Source of the DNA: Alicycliphilus denitrificans K601
GTDB taxonomy: Bacteria > Pseudomonadota > Gammaproteobacteria > Burkholderiales > Burkholderiaceae_C
NCBI RefSeq assembly: GCF_000204645.1
Contig: NC_015422.1
Coordinates: forward strand, 4,851,001-4,915,000
Reading direction: 5' to 3'
Length of the DNA: 64,000 nucleotides
Below the pieces are notes generated by a model. It was given only the letters and a program-made list of their open reading frames with translations. It searched no databases and was not told where the DNA came from. Every line of letters begins with the position of its first letter. Positions within the stretch are counted from its first letter, which is position 1. This document shows, piece after piece, positions 12,365-21,720 of the stretch. The translations under genes and the position numbers were made by a program.

Positions 12365-13486
12365 TCAGCCGTCCACCGTCGCAATCACGCCACCGCCCAG
12401 GCATACCTCGCCGTCGTACAGCACGGCGGACTGGCCCGGCGTCACGGCCCACTGGGCCTCGGGGAACTGCAGGCTGAAGGCGCCGCCCTGCGCGGCCAGC
12501 ACGGTGCAGGCCGCGTCCTGCTGGCGGTAGCGCGTCTTGGCCGCGCAGGCGCCCGGGGCGGGGGGGCGGCCGGCGACCCAGCTTGCGTCCTGCGCGGCCA
12601 GCCGGTGCGACAGCAGCCAGGGGTGGTCATGGCCCTGCACCACGCGCAGGGTGTTGGTGGCGAGTTCCTTGCGCGCAACGAACCAGGGCGCATGCTCGCC
12701 GCCGCCGCGCTGCGCCCCCTTTTCCTTCACGCCGCCGATGCCCAGCCCCTGGCGCTGGCCCAGCGTGTAGAACGACAGGCCCACGTGGCGGCCCAGCCTG
12801 CGGCCCCGGTCGTCCAGGATGGGGCCGGGCTCGTGGCTGATGTAGCGGTTGAGGAACTCGCGGAACGGCCGCTCGCCGATGAAGCAGATGCCGGTCGAGT
12901 CCTTCTTCTTCGCGTTGGGCAGACCGATCTCCTCGGCGATGCGGCGCACCTCGGTCTTCCTCAGCTCGCCCACGGGGAACAGCGTGCGCGCGAGCTGCTC
13001 CTGGTTCAGCCGGTGCAGGAAGTAGCTCTGGTCCTTGGCCGGGTCCAGCCCCTTGAGCAGCTCAAACAGGCCCGTGGCCGGGTTGTGGCGCACGCGGGCG
13101 TAGTGGCCCGTGGCGATCTTCTCGGCGCCCAGGCGCATGGCGTGGTCCAGGAAGGCCTTGAACTTGATCTCGGCATTGCACAGCACGTCGGGGTTGGGCG
13201 TGCGGCCGGCCTGGTACTCGCGCAGGAACTCGGCGAACACGCGGTCCTTGTACTCGGCCGCGAAGTTCACGTGCTCGATCTCGATGCCGATCACGTCGGC
13301 CACGCTGGCGGCGTCCAGGAAGTCCTGGCGGCTGGAGCAGTATTCGCTGTCGTCGTCATCTTCCCAGTTCTTCATGAAGATGCCGACCACCTCGTGGCCC
13401 TGCTGCTTGAGGAGGTGGGCCGTGACGGCCGAATCGACGCCGCCCGAGAGGCCCACGACGACGCGCTGCTTGGTGGATGCTGTCAT
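12365..13486 (-). CDS. mnmA: tRNA-specific 2-thiouridylase MnmA
   Basis: The 373-residue enzyme makes 2-thiouridine at U34 of Lys, Glu and Gln tRNAs, using ATP and sulfur relayed to it. It has the PP-loop GLSGGVDSA at residues 12-20, the catalytic cysteine Cys103 ([12 protein letters not shown]) and the persulfide cysteine Cys201 ([10 protein letters not shown]), matching E. coli Cys102 and Cys199. The length is normal. Its ATG overlaps the TGA of the upstream LysR gene (ATGA), so it may be translationally coupled to a catabolic regulator, which is unusual. Confidence 0.97.
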   Translation of the reverse strand: MTASTKQRVVVGLSGGVDSAVTAHLLKQQGHEVVGIFMKNWEDDDDSEYCSSRQDFLDAASVADVIGIEIEHVNFAAEYKDRVFAEFLREYQAGRTPNPDVLCNAEIKFKAFLDHAMRLGAEKIATGHYARVRHNPATGLFELLKGLDPAKDQSYFLHRLNQEQLARTLFPVGELRKTEVRRIAEEIGLPNAKKKDSTGICFIGERPFREFLNRYISHEPGPILDDRGRRLGRHVGLSFYTLGQRQGLGIGGVKEKGAQRGGGEHAPWFVARKELATNTLRVVQGHDHPWLLSHRLAAQDASWVAGRPPAPGACAAKTRYRQQDAACTVLAAQGGAFSLQFPEAQWAVTPGQSAVLYDGEVCLGGGVIATVDG

Positions 13487-14424
13487 CGCCCCGATTGTAT
13501 TTTTTGCGGCGCCGGCGCACTGCGCGGGCGCGCGGAGCGCGTGGCCACCAGCAGGTCGTAGAGCTGCTGGGCCGCGGGCGAGAGCGATTTGCCCCGGCGC
13601 TTGATGAGCCCCATCTGCCGCGTGACCACGGGCTCCACGAGCGGGATCGACACCAGCGTGGGATGGTCCCTGCCCGGCATGGCCAGGCTGGGCACTGCGG
13701 CCACGCCCAGGCCCGCCTCCACGAGGCCGAGCAGCGTGGTCACGTGCTTGGCCTCGTACAGGCACTGGGGACGGTCGGGCACGTTGGCCAGGGCCAGGTC
13801 CATGAGCAGGCGGTTGCCCGAGGTCTTGCCCACCGACATGAAGTCGTGCCGCCCGAGCTCGGCCCAGGTCACCTTCTTGCGGCGCGCGAGCGCATGGTCG
13901 CGGCGGCAGGCGGCCACGAAGCGCTCGGCCAGCACGGGCTTGAACTCGATCTCGGCCTCCTGGCTGCCGATGAAATTCAGGCCGAAGTCGGCATCGCCCT
14001 GCGCCACGGCCACCAGCACCTCGTTCGCGCTCGCGTCGTGCACCTTCACGCGGATGCGCGGAAAGCGCTCGTGGTAGCGCTTGACCACCTGCGGCAGGAA
14101 GTAATACACGGCCGACGGCACGCAGGCAATGGTCACCTCGCCCATGCGGCGCGCGGCCACGTCGCCCAGGCCCATGAGCATGCCGTCCAGGTCGTCGAGC
14201 CACTGCTGCGTCTTGCGCGCGAAGTCGCGGCCCACGGCCGTGAGCGTCACGCGCCGCGTGGTGCGGTCGAGCAGGCGCACGCCCAGCGCCTCTTCGAGCT
14301 TCTCGATGCGGCGGCTGAAGGCCGGCTGCGAGAGGTGGATGGACTCGGCCGCCGCCCGGAAGCTCTGCAGCTCGGCCACGGCGGCGAAGGCCTGGATATC
14401 GGCGAGGTCGAACTTGATGTTCAT
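13483..14424 (-). CDS. LysR-family regulator, divergent from the PrpF-family gene
   Basis: From ATG 14424 the product is 313 residues ([18 protein letters not shown]). It has a LysR HTH with [24 protein letters not shown] and an effector domain. In-frame ATGs at 14451 and 14472 would give 322 or 329 residues; none has a clear ribosome site. It faces the PrpF-family gene across a short gap with a T-N11-A dyad at 14472-14486, the usual LysR arrangement, so it likely controls that gene and the Bug/porin genes after it. Its end overlaps mnmA by four bases. Confidence 0.9.
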   Translation of the reverse strand: MNIKFDLADIQAFAAVAELQSFRAAAESIHLSQPAFSRRIEKLEEALGVRLLDRTTRRVTLTAVGRDFARKTQQWLDDLDGMLMGLGDVAARRMGEVTIACVPSAVYYFLPQVVKRYHERFPRIRVKVHDASANEVLVAVAQGDADFGLNFIGSQEAEIEFKPVLAERFVAACRRDHALARRKKVTWAELGRHDFMSVGKTSGNRLLMDLALANVPDRPQCLYEAKHVTTLLGLVEAGLGVAAVPSLAMPGRDHPTLVSIPLVEPVVTRQMGLIKRRGKSLSPAAQQLYDLLVATRSARPRSAPAPQKIQSGR

Positions 14425-14471
14425 GGCGCACGGGTCGTGGTGATCGACCATCCATTGCGCCATATGCATCA

Positions 14472-14486
14472 ATCGTTGTCAACAAT
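14472..14486. promoter_or_regulatory. T-N11-A dyad, candidate LysR box
   Basis: AT(c)GTTG-T-CAAC(a)AT is a 15-bp near-perfect dyad with the LysR signature T-N11-A (T14473, A14485). It lies between the divergent LysR and PrpF-family genes. If the regulator started at 14472 the box would touch its start codon, supporting the shorter starts. Confidence 0.5.
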
Positions 14487-14527
14487 GCAATTCACAGAAT
14501 ATCCGGGGCCGCGCACCATGCCGCCCC

Positions 14528-15616
14528 ATGAGCTACGAACTTCCCTGCATCCTGATGCGCGGCGGCACCTCCCGGGGGCCGTTCTTCCTGGCCGACTGGC
14601 TGCCGCAAGACCCCGGGGTGCGCGACCGCATGCTGCTCGCGGCGCTGGGCTCGCCGCACGAGCTGCAGATCGACGGGCTGGGCGGCGGCAACTCGCTCAC
14701 GAGCAAGGTGGCCATCGTCTCGCGCTCCCGGCACGCCGGGTGCGACGTGGACTACCTCTTCGCCCAGGTCAGCGTGGAGGAGGCGCGCGTGGACACGAGC
14801 CCCAACTGCGGCAACATGCTGGCGGGCGTGGGCCCCTTCGCCATCGAGCAAGGCCTGGTACCCGCCGCACCCGGCGCTGGCACCACGCTGGTGCGGGTGT
14901 TCAACGTCAACACGCGCTCGCGCATCGACGTGCGCGTGTGCACATGCAACGGCCGCGTGCTGTACGAGGGCGACGTGCGCATCGACGGCGTGCAGGGCAC
15001 GGCGGCGCCGGTGCTGCTGAGCTTCCTGGATGCCTGGGGCTCGGTCACCGGCAGCCTCTTTCCCACGGGCCGGCGCACCGACACCATCGACGGCGTCGAG
15101 CTCACCTGCATCGACGCGGCCCAGGTCATGGTGCTCGTGCGCGCCCGTGACCTGGGCCTGCGCGGCGACGAGGCGCCCGCAACGCTCGATGCCGATGGCG
15201 CGCTCCTCGCGCGCCTGGAGTCCCTGCGCCGCACGGCCGGCCTGCGCATGGGCCTGGGCGACGTATCGGACAGCGTGCTGCCCAAGCCCGTGATCGTCGC
15301 GCCCGGCGCCCGGCCCGGCCAGATCGTCTCGCGCTACTTCACGCCCCGGCGCTGCCACCGCTCGCATGCGGCCACGGGCGCCATCGGCGTGGCTGCGGCG
15401 CTCGCCCTGCCGGGCACGGTGGCCCATGGCGCGCAGTGGCGGCCGGGCGCCGGCACCCATCGCGTGGCCGTGCAGCACCCCGCGGGCCGCATCGAGGTGG
15501 ACGTCGAGCTCGGCGGAGCGCACGCGGACCCGCAGCTGCGCCAGGCCTGCCTCGTGCGCACGGCCCGAAAGATCCTCGAAGGCACCTTGTACGTGCCGGA
15601 CCACGCGCTGGCCTGA
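14528..15616 (+). CDS. PrpF-family isomerase (4-oxalomesaconate tautomerase / aconitate isomerase-like)
   Basis: The 362-residue protein has the diaminopimelate-epimerase-like PrpF fold. It shows MRGGTSRGPFFL at the N terminus, GGGNSLTSKVAIV with the expected catalytic Lys60, and DTSPNCGNMLAGVGPFA with Cys94 (PrpF uses a Lys and a Cys at these places). The family moves double bonds in small tri- and dicarboxylates: 2-methylaconitate (PrpF) or 4-oxalomesaconate (GalD/LigU). Sequence style is closest to the GalD group, but the neighbours are tcuA and tcuB, which make cis-aconitate, so an aconitate isomerase role fits the context as well. No protocatechuate or gallate genes are present. Confidence 0.85.
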   Translation: MSYELPCILMRGGTSRGPFFLADWLPQDPGVRDRMLLAALGSPHELQIDGLGGGNSLTSKVAIVSRSRHAGCDVDYLFAQVSVEEARVDTSPNCGNMLAGVGPFAIEQGLVPAAPGAGTTLVRVFNVNTRSRIDVRVCTCNGRVLYEGDVRIDGVQGTAAPVLLSFLDAWGSVTGSLFPTGRRTDTIDGVELTCIDAAQVMVLVRARDLGLRGDEAPATLDADGALLARLESLRRTAGLRMGLGDVSDSVLPKPVIVAPGARPGQIVSRYFTPRRCHRSHAATGAIGVAAALALPGTVAHGAQWRPGAGTHRVAVQHPAGRIEVDVELGGAHADPQLRQACLVRTARKILEGTLYVPDHALA

Positions 15617-15668
15617 ACCGGCCGCGCCTTTTTCCCTTCAGCAACCCAACGACAAGGAGACCCCATCC

Positions 15669-16658
15669 ATGACCCGATCCACTCCCCCGCGCCGCCGCAT
15701 GCTGGCCCTGGGCGGCGCCCTCGCGCTCGCGGGCCTGCTCACGGCGGGCCCGGCCCTCGCGTCCTTTCCGGCCAAGCCCGTCACGCTCATCGTGCCCACC
15801 GCGGCGGGTGGCGGCAACGACGCCATGGCGCGCGTGCTCGCGCAGAAGATGTCGCAGCTGCTCGGCCAGCCGGTCGTGGTGGACAACAAGGCCGGCGCCA
15901 ATGGCGCGATCGCGTCCGAGTTCGTGGCCCGGGCCGCGCCCGACGGGTACACCCTCCTGTTCGGCTACATCGGCACGCACGGCATGAACCCCGCGCTGCA
16001 AAAGCTGCGCTACGACCCCATCGCGCACTTCGAGCCCATAGGCATGGTCTGCTACTCCCCCACGCTCATGGTGGTGAATCCCCAGGTGCCCGCCAGGACC
16101 GCCGCGGAGTTCGTGCAGCTCACGAAGGCGGCGCCCGACAAGTACAACTACGCCTCGGCCGGCAGCGGCACGGCGCCGCACTTTGCGGCCGAGATGTTCA
16201 AGCTCGAAACCGGCGCGCGCCTGGCCCATGTGCCCTACAAGGGGTCGGCCCCAGCGATGACCGACACCATCGCCGGCCAGACGCAGCTCATGTTCCCGAG
16301 CCTGTTCGCGGCCTATCCCTACGTCAAGGGCGGCAAGCTCCACGCGCTGGCCGTGGCCGGGGCCAAGCGCTCGCCGCTGCTGCCCCAGGTGCCCACGCTG
16401 GAGGAGCTGGGCATCCGCGGCGTCGACGTCACGCAGTGGTATGCGCTGTTCGCGCCGGCCAAGACCCCGCGCGCGGTGGTGGACCGGCTCAACCAGGCCC
16501 TGCTCGCGGCGCTGGCCGACAAGGACGTGGCGCGCCGCATCGAGGACCATGGGGCCGTGGTGGACCCCAGCTCGCCCGACGCCCTGGGCCAAACCGTGCG
16601 CCAGGAGCTCGCCAAGTGGCGCGGCGTGGTCATCAAGGCCCACCTGAGCGCCGACTGA
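15669..16658 (+). CDS. Bug (TctC-type) periplasmic solute receptor
   Basis: This 329-residue protein has a twin-Arg-like basic N terminus (PPRRRMLALGG) and signal peptide ending near ALASFPAKPV. The receptor core includes the loop LAHVPYKGSAPA. AGGAG lies about 10 bases before the ATG. It follows the PrpF-family gene by 52 bases and precedes a porin by 21, suggesting one uptake operon: porin through the outer membrane, Bug in the periplasm. The likely ligand is a tricarboxylate such as tricarballylate, citrate or aconitate, inferred from context only. Confidence 0.93.
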   Translation: MTRSTPPRRRMLALGGALALAGLLTAGPALASFPAKPVTLIVPTAAGGGNDAMARVLAQKMSQLLGQPVVVDNKAGANGAIASEFVARAAPDGYTLLFGYIGTHGMNPALQKLRYDPIAHFEPIGMVCYSPTLMVVNPQVPARTAAEFVQLTKAAPDKYNYASAGSGTAPHFAAEMFKLETGARLAHVPYKGSAPAMTDTIAGQTQLMFPSLFAAYPYVKGGKLHALAVAGAKRSPLLPQVPTLEELGIRGVDVTQWYALFAPAKTPRAVVDRLNQALLAALADKDVARRIEDHGAVVDPSSPDALGQTVRQELAKWRGVVIKAHLSAD

Positions 16659-16679
16659 TCCCGCGATACGTACAACCAC

Positions 16680-17765
16680 ATGGAGGAGAAGACTTTGATA
16701 CAGGAGACCCGGGCGCTGTGCGCCCTGCTGGCCGCCACGGCCGCCCCCGCCTTCGCCCAAGCCAGCGGCGTGACGCTCTACGGCATCGTGGACCTGAGCG
16801 TGCGCCAGGCCTCCGGCCTCACGCCCGGCCATGCGCCTTCGGACGCCTCGCACGCCGGCCTCGGCAGCGGCGTGAACAACACCAGCCGCTGGGGCCTGCG
16901 CGGCAGCGAGGATTTGGGCGGCGGCGCGAAAGCGCTGTTCAACCTGGAGGCCGGCATCAACGCCGACACCGGCGCCTCGGCCAACAGCGGCAAGTTCTTC
17001 GACCGCGCGAGCTGGCTGGGCCTGCAGGGCGGCTGGGGCACGCTGGCGGCGGGGCGGCAGACCACGCTGCTGGCCGACGCGGTCTCGCCCGTGGATCCGC
17101 TGGGCATGCGCTTCGCGGGGTTCAACCCCAACATCAACGTCGCGGCGCTGAGCCAGCACGGCCTGGGCATCCAGTACGGCGGCACGGGCTCCACGAGCGG
17201 TTCCTACCGGCTGGACAACGCGCTCAAGTACACGGGCCGCTTCGGCGCCGTGACGGCGCGCGCCATGCACGGCTTCGGGGAACTGGCGGGCGGCGGCGCG
17301 CGCCTGTCCTCCTCGGGGCTGGGCCTGGCCTATGCGCGGCAGGGGCTCGCGCTGTCGGGCGCCTACCAGACCTTCAAGGACGCCGACGCGCGCGACCTCG
17401 ATGCCTACCTGGCCGGCGCCGCGTACCAGTGGGGCAGCGTGCGCTGGGCCGCCACGGCCGGGCGCAACCAGGCACAGACATCCGCCACCGCGCGCACCGT
17501 GCAGCGCGTGCTCTCGGCGGGCGGCACCTGGTCGGCCACGCCCGCGGCCGATCTGACGCTGGCCTACTACAAGGTGGACCGCTCCCGCACGCTGCAGGCC
17601 GGCGATGGCTACGGCCGCCTCGTCGCGTTCGGCGAATACAAGCTCTCGCGCCGCACGCGCCTGTACGCCGAGTTCGACGCCACGCGCTGGCGCGGCGGCT
17701 ACCAGGGCGCGGGCAAGAAGGCGCATGCCCGGGGCACCTCGCTCGGCGTTCTGCATCATTTCTGA
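16680..17765 (+). CDS. Outer-membrane porin (betaproteobacterial general porin type)
   Basis: This 361-residue protein has a signal peptide (ALCALLAATAAPAFA) followed by QASGVTLYGIVDLSV, the first strand typical of betaproteobacterial trimeric porins. It also has SRWGLRGSEDLGGGAKALF and ends in a C-terminal Phe (LGVLHHF), the usual BAM signal. ATG 16680 overlaps its own best ribosome site: GGAGGAGA at 16682-16689 is ideally placed for TTG 16695, giving MIQETRALCALL. The TTG is the likelier start. It probably admits the acid bound by the neighbouring Bug receptors. Confidence 0.9.
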   Translation: MEEKTLIQETRALCALLAATAAPAFAQASGVTLYGIVDLSVRQASGLTPGHAPSDASHAGLGSGVNNTSRWGLRGSEDLGGGAKALFNLEAGINADTGASANSGKFFDRASWLGLQGGWGTLAAGRQTTLLADAVSPVDPLGMRFAGFNPNINVAALSQHGLGIQYGGTGSTSGSYRLDNALKYTGRFGAVTARAMHGFGELAGGGARLSSSGLGLAYARQGLALSGAYQTFKDADARDLDAYLAGAAYQWGSVRWAATAGRNQAQTSATARTVQRVLSAGGTWSATPAADLTLAYYKVDRSRTLQAGDGYGRLVAFGEYKLSRRTRLYAEFDATRWRGGYQGAGKKAHARGTSLGVLHHF

Positions 17766-17842
17766 GCACGGGGCGCCGCACGGGACTGTGCGACCATCGG
17801 GGCCACCGGCGCATTCCCGCGCGCCGGATCCTATTGCCCTCC

Positions 17843-18787
17843 ATGGAACTGCGCCAGCTTCGCTACTTCGTCCGCATCGTCGAACTCGGCTCCATGGGCC
17901 GCGCCGCGCTGGACCTGGGCATGGTGCAGTCCGCGCTCAGCCAGCAGGTCAGCCGCCTGGAGGGCGAGCTGTGCACCCGGCTGCTGCAGCGCACCGCCAA
18001 GGGCGCCGTGCCCACCGAGGCAGGCATGGCCTTCTTCCGAGAGGCGCAGCTGGTGCTGCGCCATGCCGAGCAGGCCGCGCGCGCGGCGCAGCAGGCGCGG
18101 CTCACGGGCTCTGTCAGCGTGGGGCTGGCGCCCACCACGGCATCGGTGCTCGGCGTGCCGCTGCTGCGCGCCATGCGCGAGCGGCACCCCGACGTGCGCC
18201 TGCACATGGTCAGCAGCCTGTCGGGGCACCTGTCGAACATGCTCAACGCGCGCCAGCTCGACCTGGCCGTGCTGTTCGACACCCAGCCCGCGCGCCGCTG
18301 GAGCGTGGTGCCGCTGCTGGAGGAGCGGCTGTTCCTGATCCGCTCCGCGCACCGCTCGGCCCGGCCGCTGCCCGCGCCGGGCCAGGGCACGGTGCGGCTC
18401 GCGCAGCTGGGCGAGGAGCCGCTGATCCTGCCCAGCGGCCCGCACGGGCTGCGCAGCCAGATCGACGCCGCCTTCGCCCACGCGCGCATCGCGCCCCAGG
18501 TGGCGCTGGAGATCGATTCGCTGAGCCTGCTCATGGACGCGGTGGACGCCGGACTGGGCAGCACCGTGCAGCCCTGGGCCGCCGTGGCCGCGTTCGCCGA
18601 CGCGGGCGAGCGCTTCGTGCTGGCCGAGATCGCCGACGCGCCCGCCTTCCGGCCCTCGGCGCTGTGCAGCCTGTCGGACGACGAGCTCTCGCCCGCGGCG
18701 CTGGCCACGCGCGTGGTGCTGGCCGAGTGCTCGCGCACGCTGGTGGGCAGCGGCGCCTGGGTGGGCGCCACGCTGGTGCCGCACTGA
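17843..18787 (+). CDS. LysR-family regulator (TcuR-like by context)
   Basis: The 314-residue protein starts MELRQLRYFVRIVELGSMGRAALDLGMVQSALSQQVSRLE, a LysR HTH of the Cbl/NAC-like group in which 'SxSxAA' reads GSMGRAALDLGM. An effector-binding domain follows. It is upstream of and parallel to tcuA/tcuB, with a 237-base gap. In Salmonella the tcuRABC locus has a LysR activator in the same place, so a TcuR role is proposed. A 22-bp inverted repeat starts at its stop codon. Confidence 0.88.
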   Translation: MELRQLRYFVRIVELGSMGRAALDLGMVQSALSQQVSRLEGELCTRLLQRTAKGAVPTEAGMAFFREAQLVLRHAEQAARAAQQARLTGSVSVGLAPTTASVLGVPLLRAMRERHPDVRLHMVSSLSGHLSNMLNARQLDLAVLFDTQPARRWSVVPLLEERLFLIRSAHRSARPLPAPGQGTVRLAQLGEEPLILPSGPHGLRSQIDAAFAHARIAPQVALEIDSLSLLMDAVDAGLGSTVQPWAAVAAFADAGERFVLAEIADAPAFRPSALCSLSDDELSPAALATRVVLAECSRTLVGSGAWVGATLVPH

Positions 18788-18889
18788 TTCCATTTCCAGA
18801 TCAATCGAGTACGCGAAAGCAAAGCGCAGACAGTGCTGTAGCACGGCAAGCGAAGCCGACAAAGTAATCGATTGATCTGGAAATGGAAT
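18787..18889. repeat. 103-bp palindromic element with perfect 22-bp terminal inverted repeats
   Basis: The left arm at 18787-18808 starts ATTCCATTTCCAGATCAATC, and the right arm at 18868-18889 is its exact 22-base complement. The 59-base centre contains a smaller hairpin, GTGCT-gt-AGCAC. The left arm begins on the last base of the LysR stop codon. No T-run follows, so this is not an ordinary terminator. It may be a MITE-like repeat or a large hairpin in the 3' UTR. Confidence 0.85.
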
Positions 18890-19024
18890 GAGCCATCACG
18901 GATCGTGAAGCCCTCTTCGCGCCGCCGGCCTGACGCGGCGCGCTCGCCCCGCCTACAGTCGGGCCACCCCTGAGAAGACCGCCGCACCCGCGCACCCGTT
19001 CGCGCCGCGCGGCACCACAGCCCC

Positions 19025-20461
19025 ATGATTGATGTACTAGTGATCGGCGGCGGCAACGCCGCCCTGTGCGCCGCGCTCATGGCGCGCGAGGCGGGCGCGA
19101 GCGTGCTGCTGCTCGAATCCGCCCCGCGCGCCTGGCGCGGCGGCAACTCCGCCCACACGCGCAACCTGCGCTGCATGCACGACGCGCCGCAGGACGTGCT
19201 CGTCGATGCCTACCCCGAGGAGGAGTACTGGCAGGACTTGCTGAAGGTGACCGGCGGCCTCACCAACGAGCACCTGGCGCGCATGGTGATACGCGCCTCG
19301 TCCACCTGCCGGCCCTGGATGCGCCACCACGGCGTGCACTTCCAGCCCGCGCTGGCCGGCACGCTGCACGTGGCGCGCACCAACGCCTTCTTCATGGGCG
19401 GCGGCAAGGCCCTGGTCAACGCCTACTACCGCAGCGCCGAGGCGCTGGGCGTGCAGGTGCGCTACGAATCGCCCGTGGACCGGCTGGAGATCGTGGACGG
19501 CCAGTTCCGCGCCGCCTGGTGCCAGGGCGAGCGCATCGAGGCCCGTAGCTGCGTGCTGGCCGCGGGCGGGTTCGAATCGAACCGCGAATGGCTGCGCGAG
19601 GCCTGGGGCCAGAACGGGCGCGGCGAGTGGCCGGCGGACAACTTCCTGATCCGCGGCACGGCCTACAACCAGGGCGTGCTGCTCAGGCACATGCTCGACG
19701 AGCATGGCGCCGACCGCATCGGCGACCCCACGCAGGCCCACATGGTTGCCATCGACGCGCGCGCGCCGCTGTACGACGGCGGCATCTGCACGCGCATCGA
19801 CTGCGTGTCGCTGGGCGTGGTGGTGAACGCGAACGCCGAGCGCTTCTACGACGAGGGCGAGGACTTCTGGCCCAAGCGCTACGCCATCTGGGGGCGCCTG
19901 GTGGCGCAGCAGCCCGGGCAGACCGGCTATTCGATCATCGACAGCAAGGCCATCGGCCGCTTCATGCCGCCCGTGTTCCCCGGCGTGCGCGCCGACAGCC
20001 TGCCCGAGCTGGCCGCCAGGCTGGGCCTGGACGTCGATACCTTCATGCGCACGCTGAACTCCTACAACGGCGCCTGCAGGGTGGGCCGCTTCGACCACAC
20101 CGTGCTCGACGACTGCGCCACCTCCGGCCTCTTCCCGGCCAAGACGCACTGGGCACGCCCCATCGACACCGCGCCGTTCTACGGCTACGCGCTCAGGCCC
20201 GGCGTGACCTTCACCTACCTGGGCCTGCAGACCGACGACACGGCCGCCGTGCGCTTCGGGGACCGCCCCAGCGCCAACCTGTTCGTGGCCGGCGAGATGA
20301 TGGCCGGCAACGTGCTCGGCAAGGGCTACACCGCCGGCGTGGGCATGTCGATAGGCACGGCCTTCGGCCGCATCGCCGGACGCAACGCGGCCCTGGCCGC
20401 GCGAGGACAGAGTGCCGAGCACGGCGCCGTGAAAGACGAGGAATCCCATGCAAGCGCTTGA
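19025..20461 (+). CDS. tcuA: Tricarballylate dehydrogenase, FAD-dependent
   Basis: This 478-residue flavoprotein has the dinucleotide-binding start [28 protein letters not shown] and belongs to the fumarate reductase/succinate dehydrogenase flavoprotein family. It ends with the usual [33 protein letters not shown]-contact segment. TcuA oxidises tricarballylate to cis-aconitate, passing electrons to TcuB. The call is supported by the directly following tcuB gene, which overlaps by 14 bases. The cytosolic location follows from the absence of a signal peptide. Confidence 0.9.
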   Translation: MIDVLVIGGGNAALCAALMAREAGASVLLLESAPRAWRGGNSAHTRNLRCMHDAPQDVLVDAYPEEEYWQDLLKVTGGLTNEHLARMVIRASSTCRPWMRHHGVHFQPALAGTLHVARTNAFFMGGGKALVNAYYRSAEALGVQVRYESPVDRLEIVDGQFRAAWCQGERIEARSCVLAAGGFESNREWLREAWGQNGRGEWPADNFLIRGTAYNQGVLLRHMLDEHGADRIGDPTQAHMVAIDARAPLYDGGICTRIDCVSLGVVVNANAERFYDEGEDFWPKRYAIWGRLVAQQPGQTGYSIIDSKAIGRFMPPVFPGVRADSLPELAARLGLDVDTFMRTLNSYNGACRVGRFDHTVLDDCATSGLFPAKTHWARPIDTAPFYGYALRPGVTFTYLGLQTDDTAAVRFGDRPSANLFVAGEMMAGNVLGKGYTAGVGMSIGTAFGRIAGRNAALAARGQSAEHGAVKDEESHASA

Positions 20462-21635
20462 AGCCCTGACCCGCGATGCCAAGGCGCTGGCCAACGGCAC
20501 GCCCGTGCCCATGAGCGCCGCCGAGACCGAGGTGGCGCGCGTCATGCAGATCTGCAACGCCTGCCGCTACTGCGAAGGCTTTTGCGCCGTGTTCCCGGCC
20601 ATGACGCGGCGGCTGGAGTTCGCCACGGCCGACGTGCACTACCTGGCCAACCTGTGCCACAACTGCGGCGCCTGCCTGCACGCCTGCCAGTACGCGCCGC
20701 CGCACGAGTTCGCGGTGAACGTCCCGCAGGCCATGGCCACGGTGCGCGGCCAGACCTATTCCGACTACGCCTGGCCGCCGGCCCTGGGCAGCCTGTACCG
20801 GCGCAACGGCCTCACGCTGTCGCTGGCACTCGTCGCCGCGCTGACGCTGTTCCTGGTGCTGGGCGCCGTGCTGCAGGGCGGCGGCCTGACCGCGCTGTGG
20901 AAGACCGACCTGGGCAACGACTTCTACAACCTGTTCCCGCACAACCTGCTGGTGGGCCTGTTCGCGCCCGTGTTCCTGTTCGTGGTGCTGGCGCTGGCCA
21001 TGGGCGTGCGTGCCTTCTGGAAGGACGTGAAGCCCGCCACCAGCGGCGCCGACGTGGGCGGCGCGGCCGCCGGCGAGGCCGCGCACGACGTGCTGCGCCT
21101 GAAGTACCTGGACGGCGGCCACGGCGACGGCTGCCACAACGAGGACGACGCCTACACCTTGAAGCGCCGCCGCGCCCACCACCTGACGTTCTACGGCTTC
21201 GCGCTGTGCTTCGCCGCCACGTCCCTGGGCACCATCTACCACTACGCCTTCGGCTGGGTGGCGCCCTACGACCTGCCGTCCGTTCCGAAGCTGCTGGGCG
21301 CCGCGGGCGGCGTGCTGATGGTGCTGGGCACGGCCGGCCTGTGGCACCTGAACCGCACGCGCCACCCGCTGCACGGCGACGCCGCGCAAAAGCCCATGGA
21401 CCTGGGCTTCATCGCCCTGCTGTTCCTGGTGGCCGCCAGCGGCCTGGCCCTGTGGCTGGCGCGCGCCACGCCGGCGCTGGCCCTGCTGCTGTGCCTGCAC
21501 CTGGGCGCGGTGATGGCCTTGTTCGCCACCCTGCCCTATGGCAAGTTCGCGCACGGCGTGTTCCGCACGGCGGCGCTGCTGCGCTACAACACCGAAAAGC
21601 GCCAGCCCAACCCCATCGGGCTGGGCAGCGATTGA
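20448..21635 (+). CDS. tcuB: Tricarballylate utilization protein B, membrane iron-sulfur protein
   Basis: The 395-residue protein has two cysteine clusters, [11 protein letters not shown] (near residue 36) and [11 protein letters not shown] (near residue 70), each able to hold a 4Fe-4S centre. At least five membrane helices follow from about residue 120. TcuB reoxidises the FADH2 of TcuA and passes electrons to the quinone pool. Its ATG lies inside the end of tcuA with GAGGAA upstream. There is no TcuC-type MFS permease; Bug receptors replace it here. Confidence 0.9.
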   Translation: MQALEALTRDAKALANGTPVPMSAAETEVARVMQICNACRYCEGFCAVFPAMTRRLEFATADVHYLANLCHNCGACLHACQYAPPHEFAVNVPQAMATVRGQTYSDYAWPPALGSLYRRNGLTLSLALVAALTLFLVLGAVLQGGGLTALWKTDLGNDFYNLFPHNLLVGLFAPVFLFVVLALAMGVRAFWKDVKPATSGADVGGAAAGEAAHDVLRLKYLDGGHGDGCHNEDDAYTLKRRRAHHLTFYGFALCFAATSLGTIYHYAFGWVAPYDLPSVPKLLGAAGGVLMVLGTAGLWHLNRTRHPLHGDAAQKPMDLGFIALLFLVAASGLALWLARATPALALLLCLHLGAVMALFATLPYGKFAHGVFRTAALLRYNTEKRQPNPIGLGSD

Positions 21636-21644
21636 CCATTCACA

Positions 21645-21695
21645 AAAACGATAGCTGCCGGCGCTCTCCCTGTCTGCCCTAGAGCCATATTTGAC
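21645..21695. repeat. Decayed copy of the intergenic hairpin repeat
   Basis: ACGATAGCTGCCGGCGCT, then CTAGAGCCATATTTGACTTAAAAA keeps the frame of the family repeat (atagctgc, agcgct, loop, agagcc, A/T run), but the right stem arm is lost. It fills most of the tcuB to Bug gap. Confidence 0.45.
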
Positions 21696-21720
21696 TTAAA
21701 AACGACCCAGGAGCCCCACC

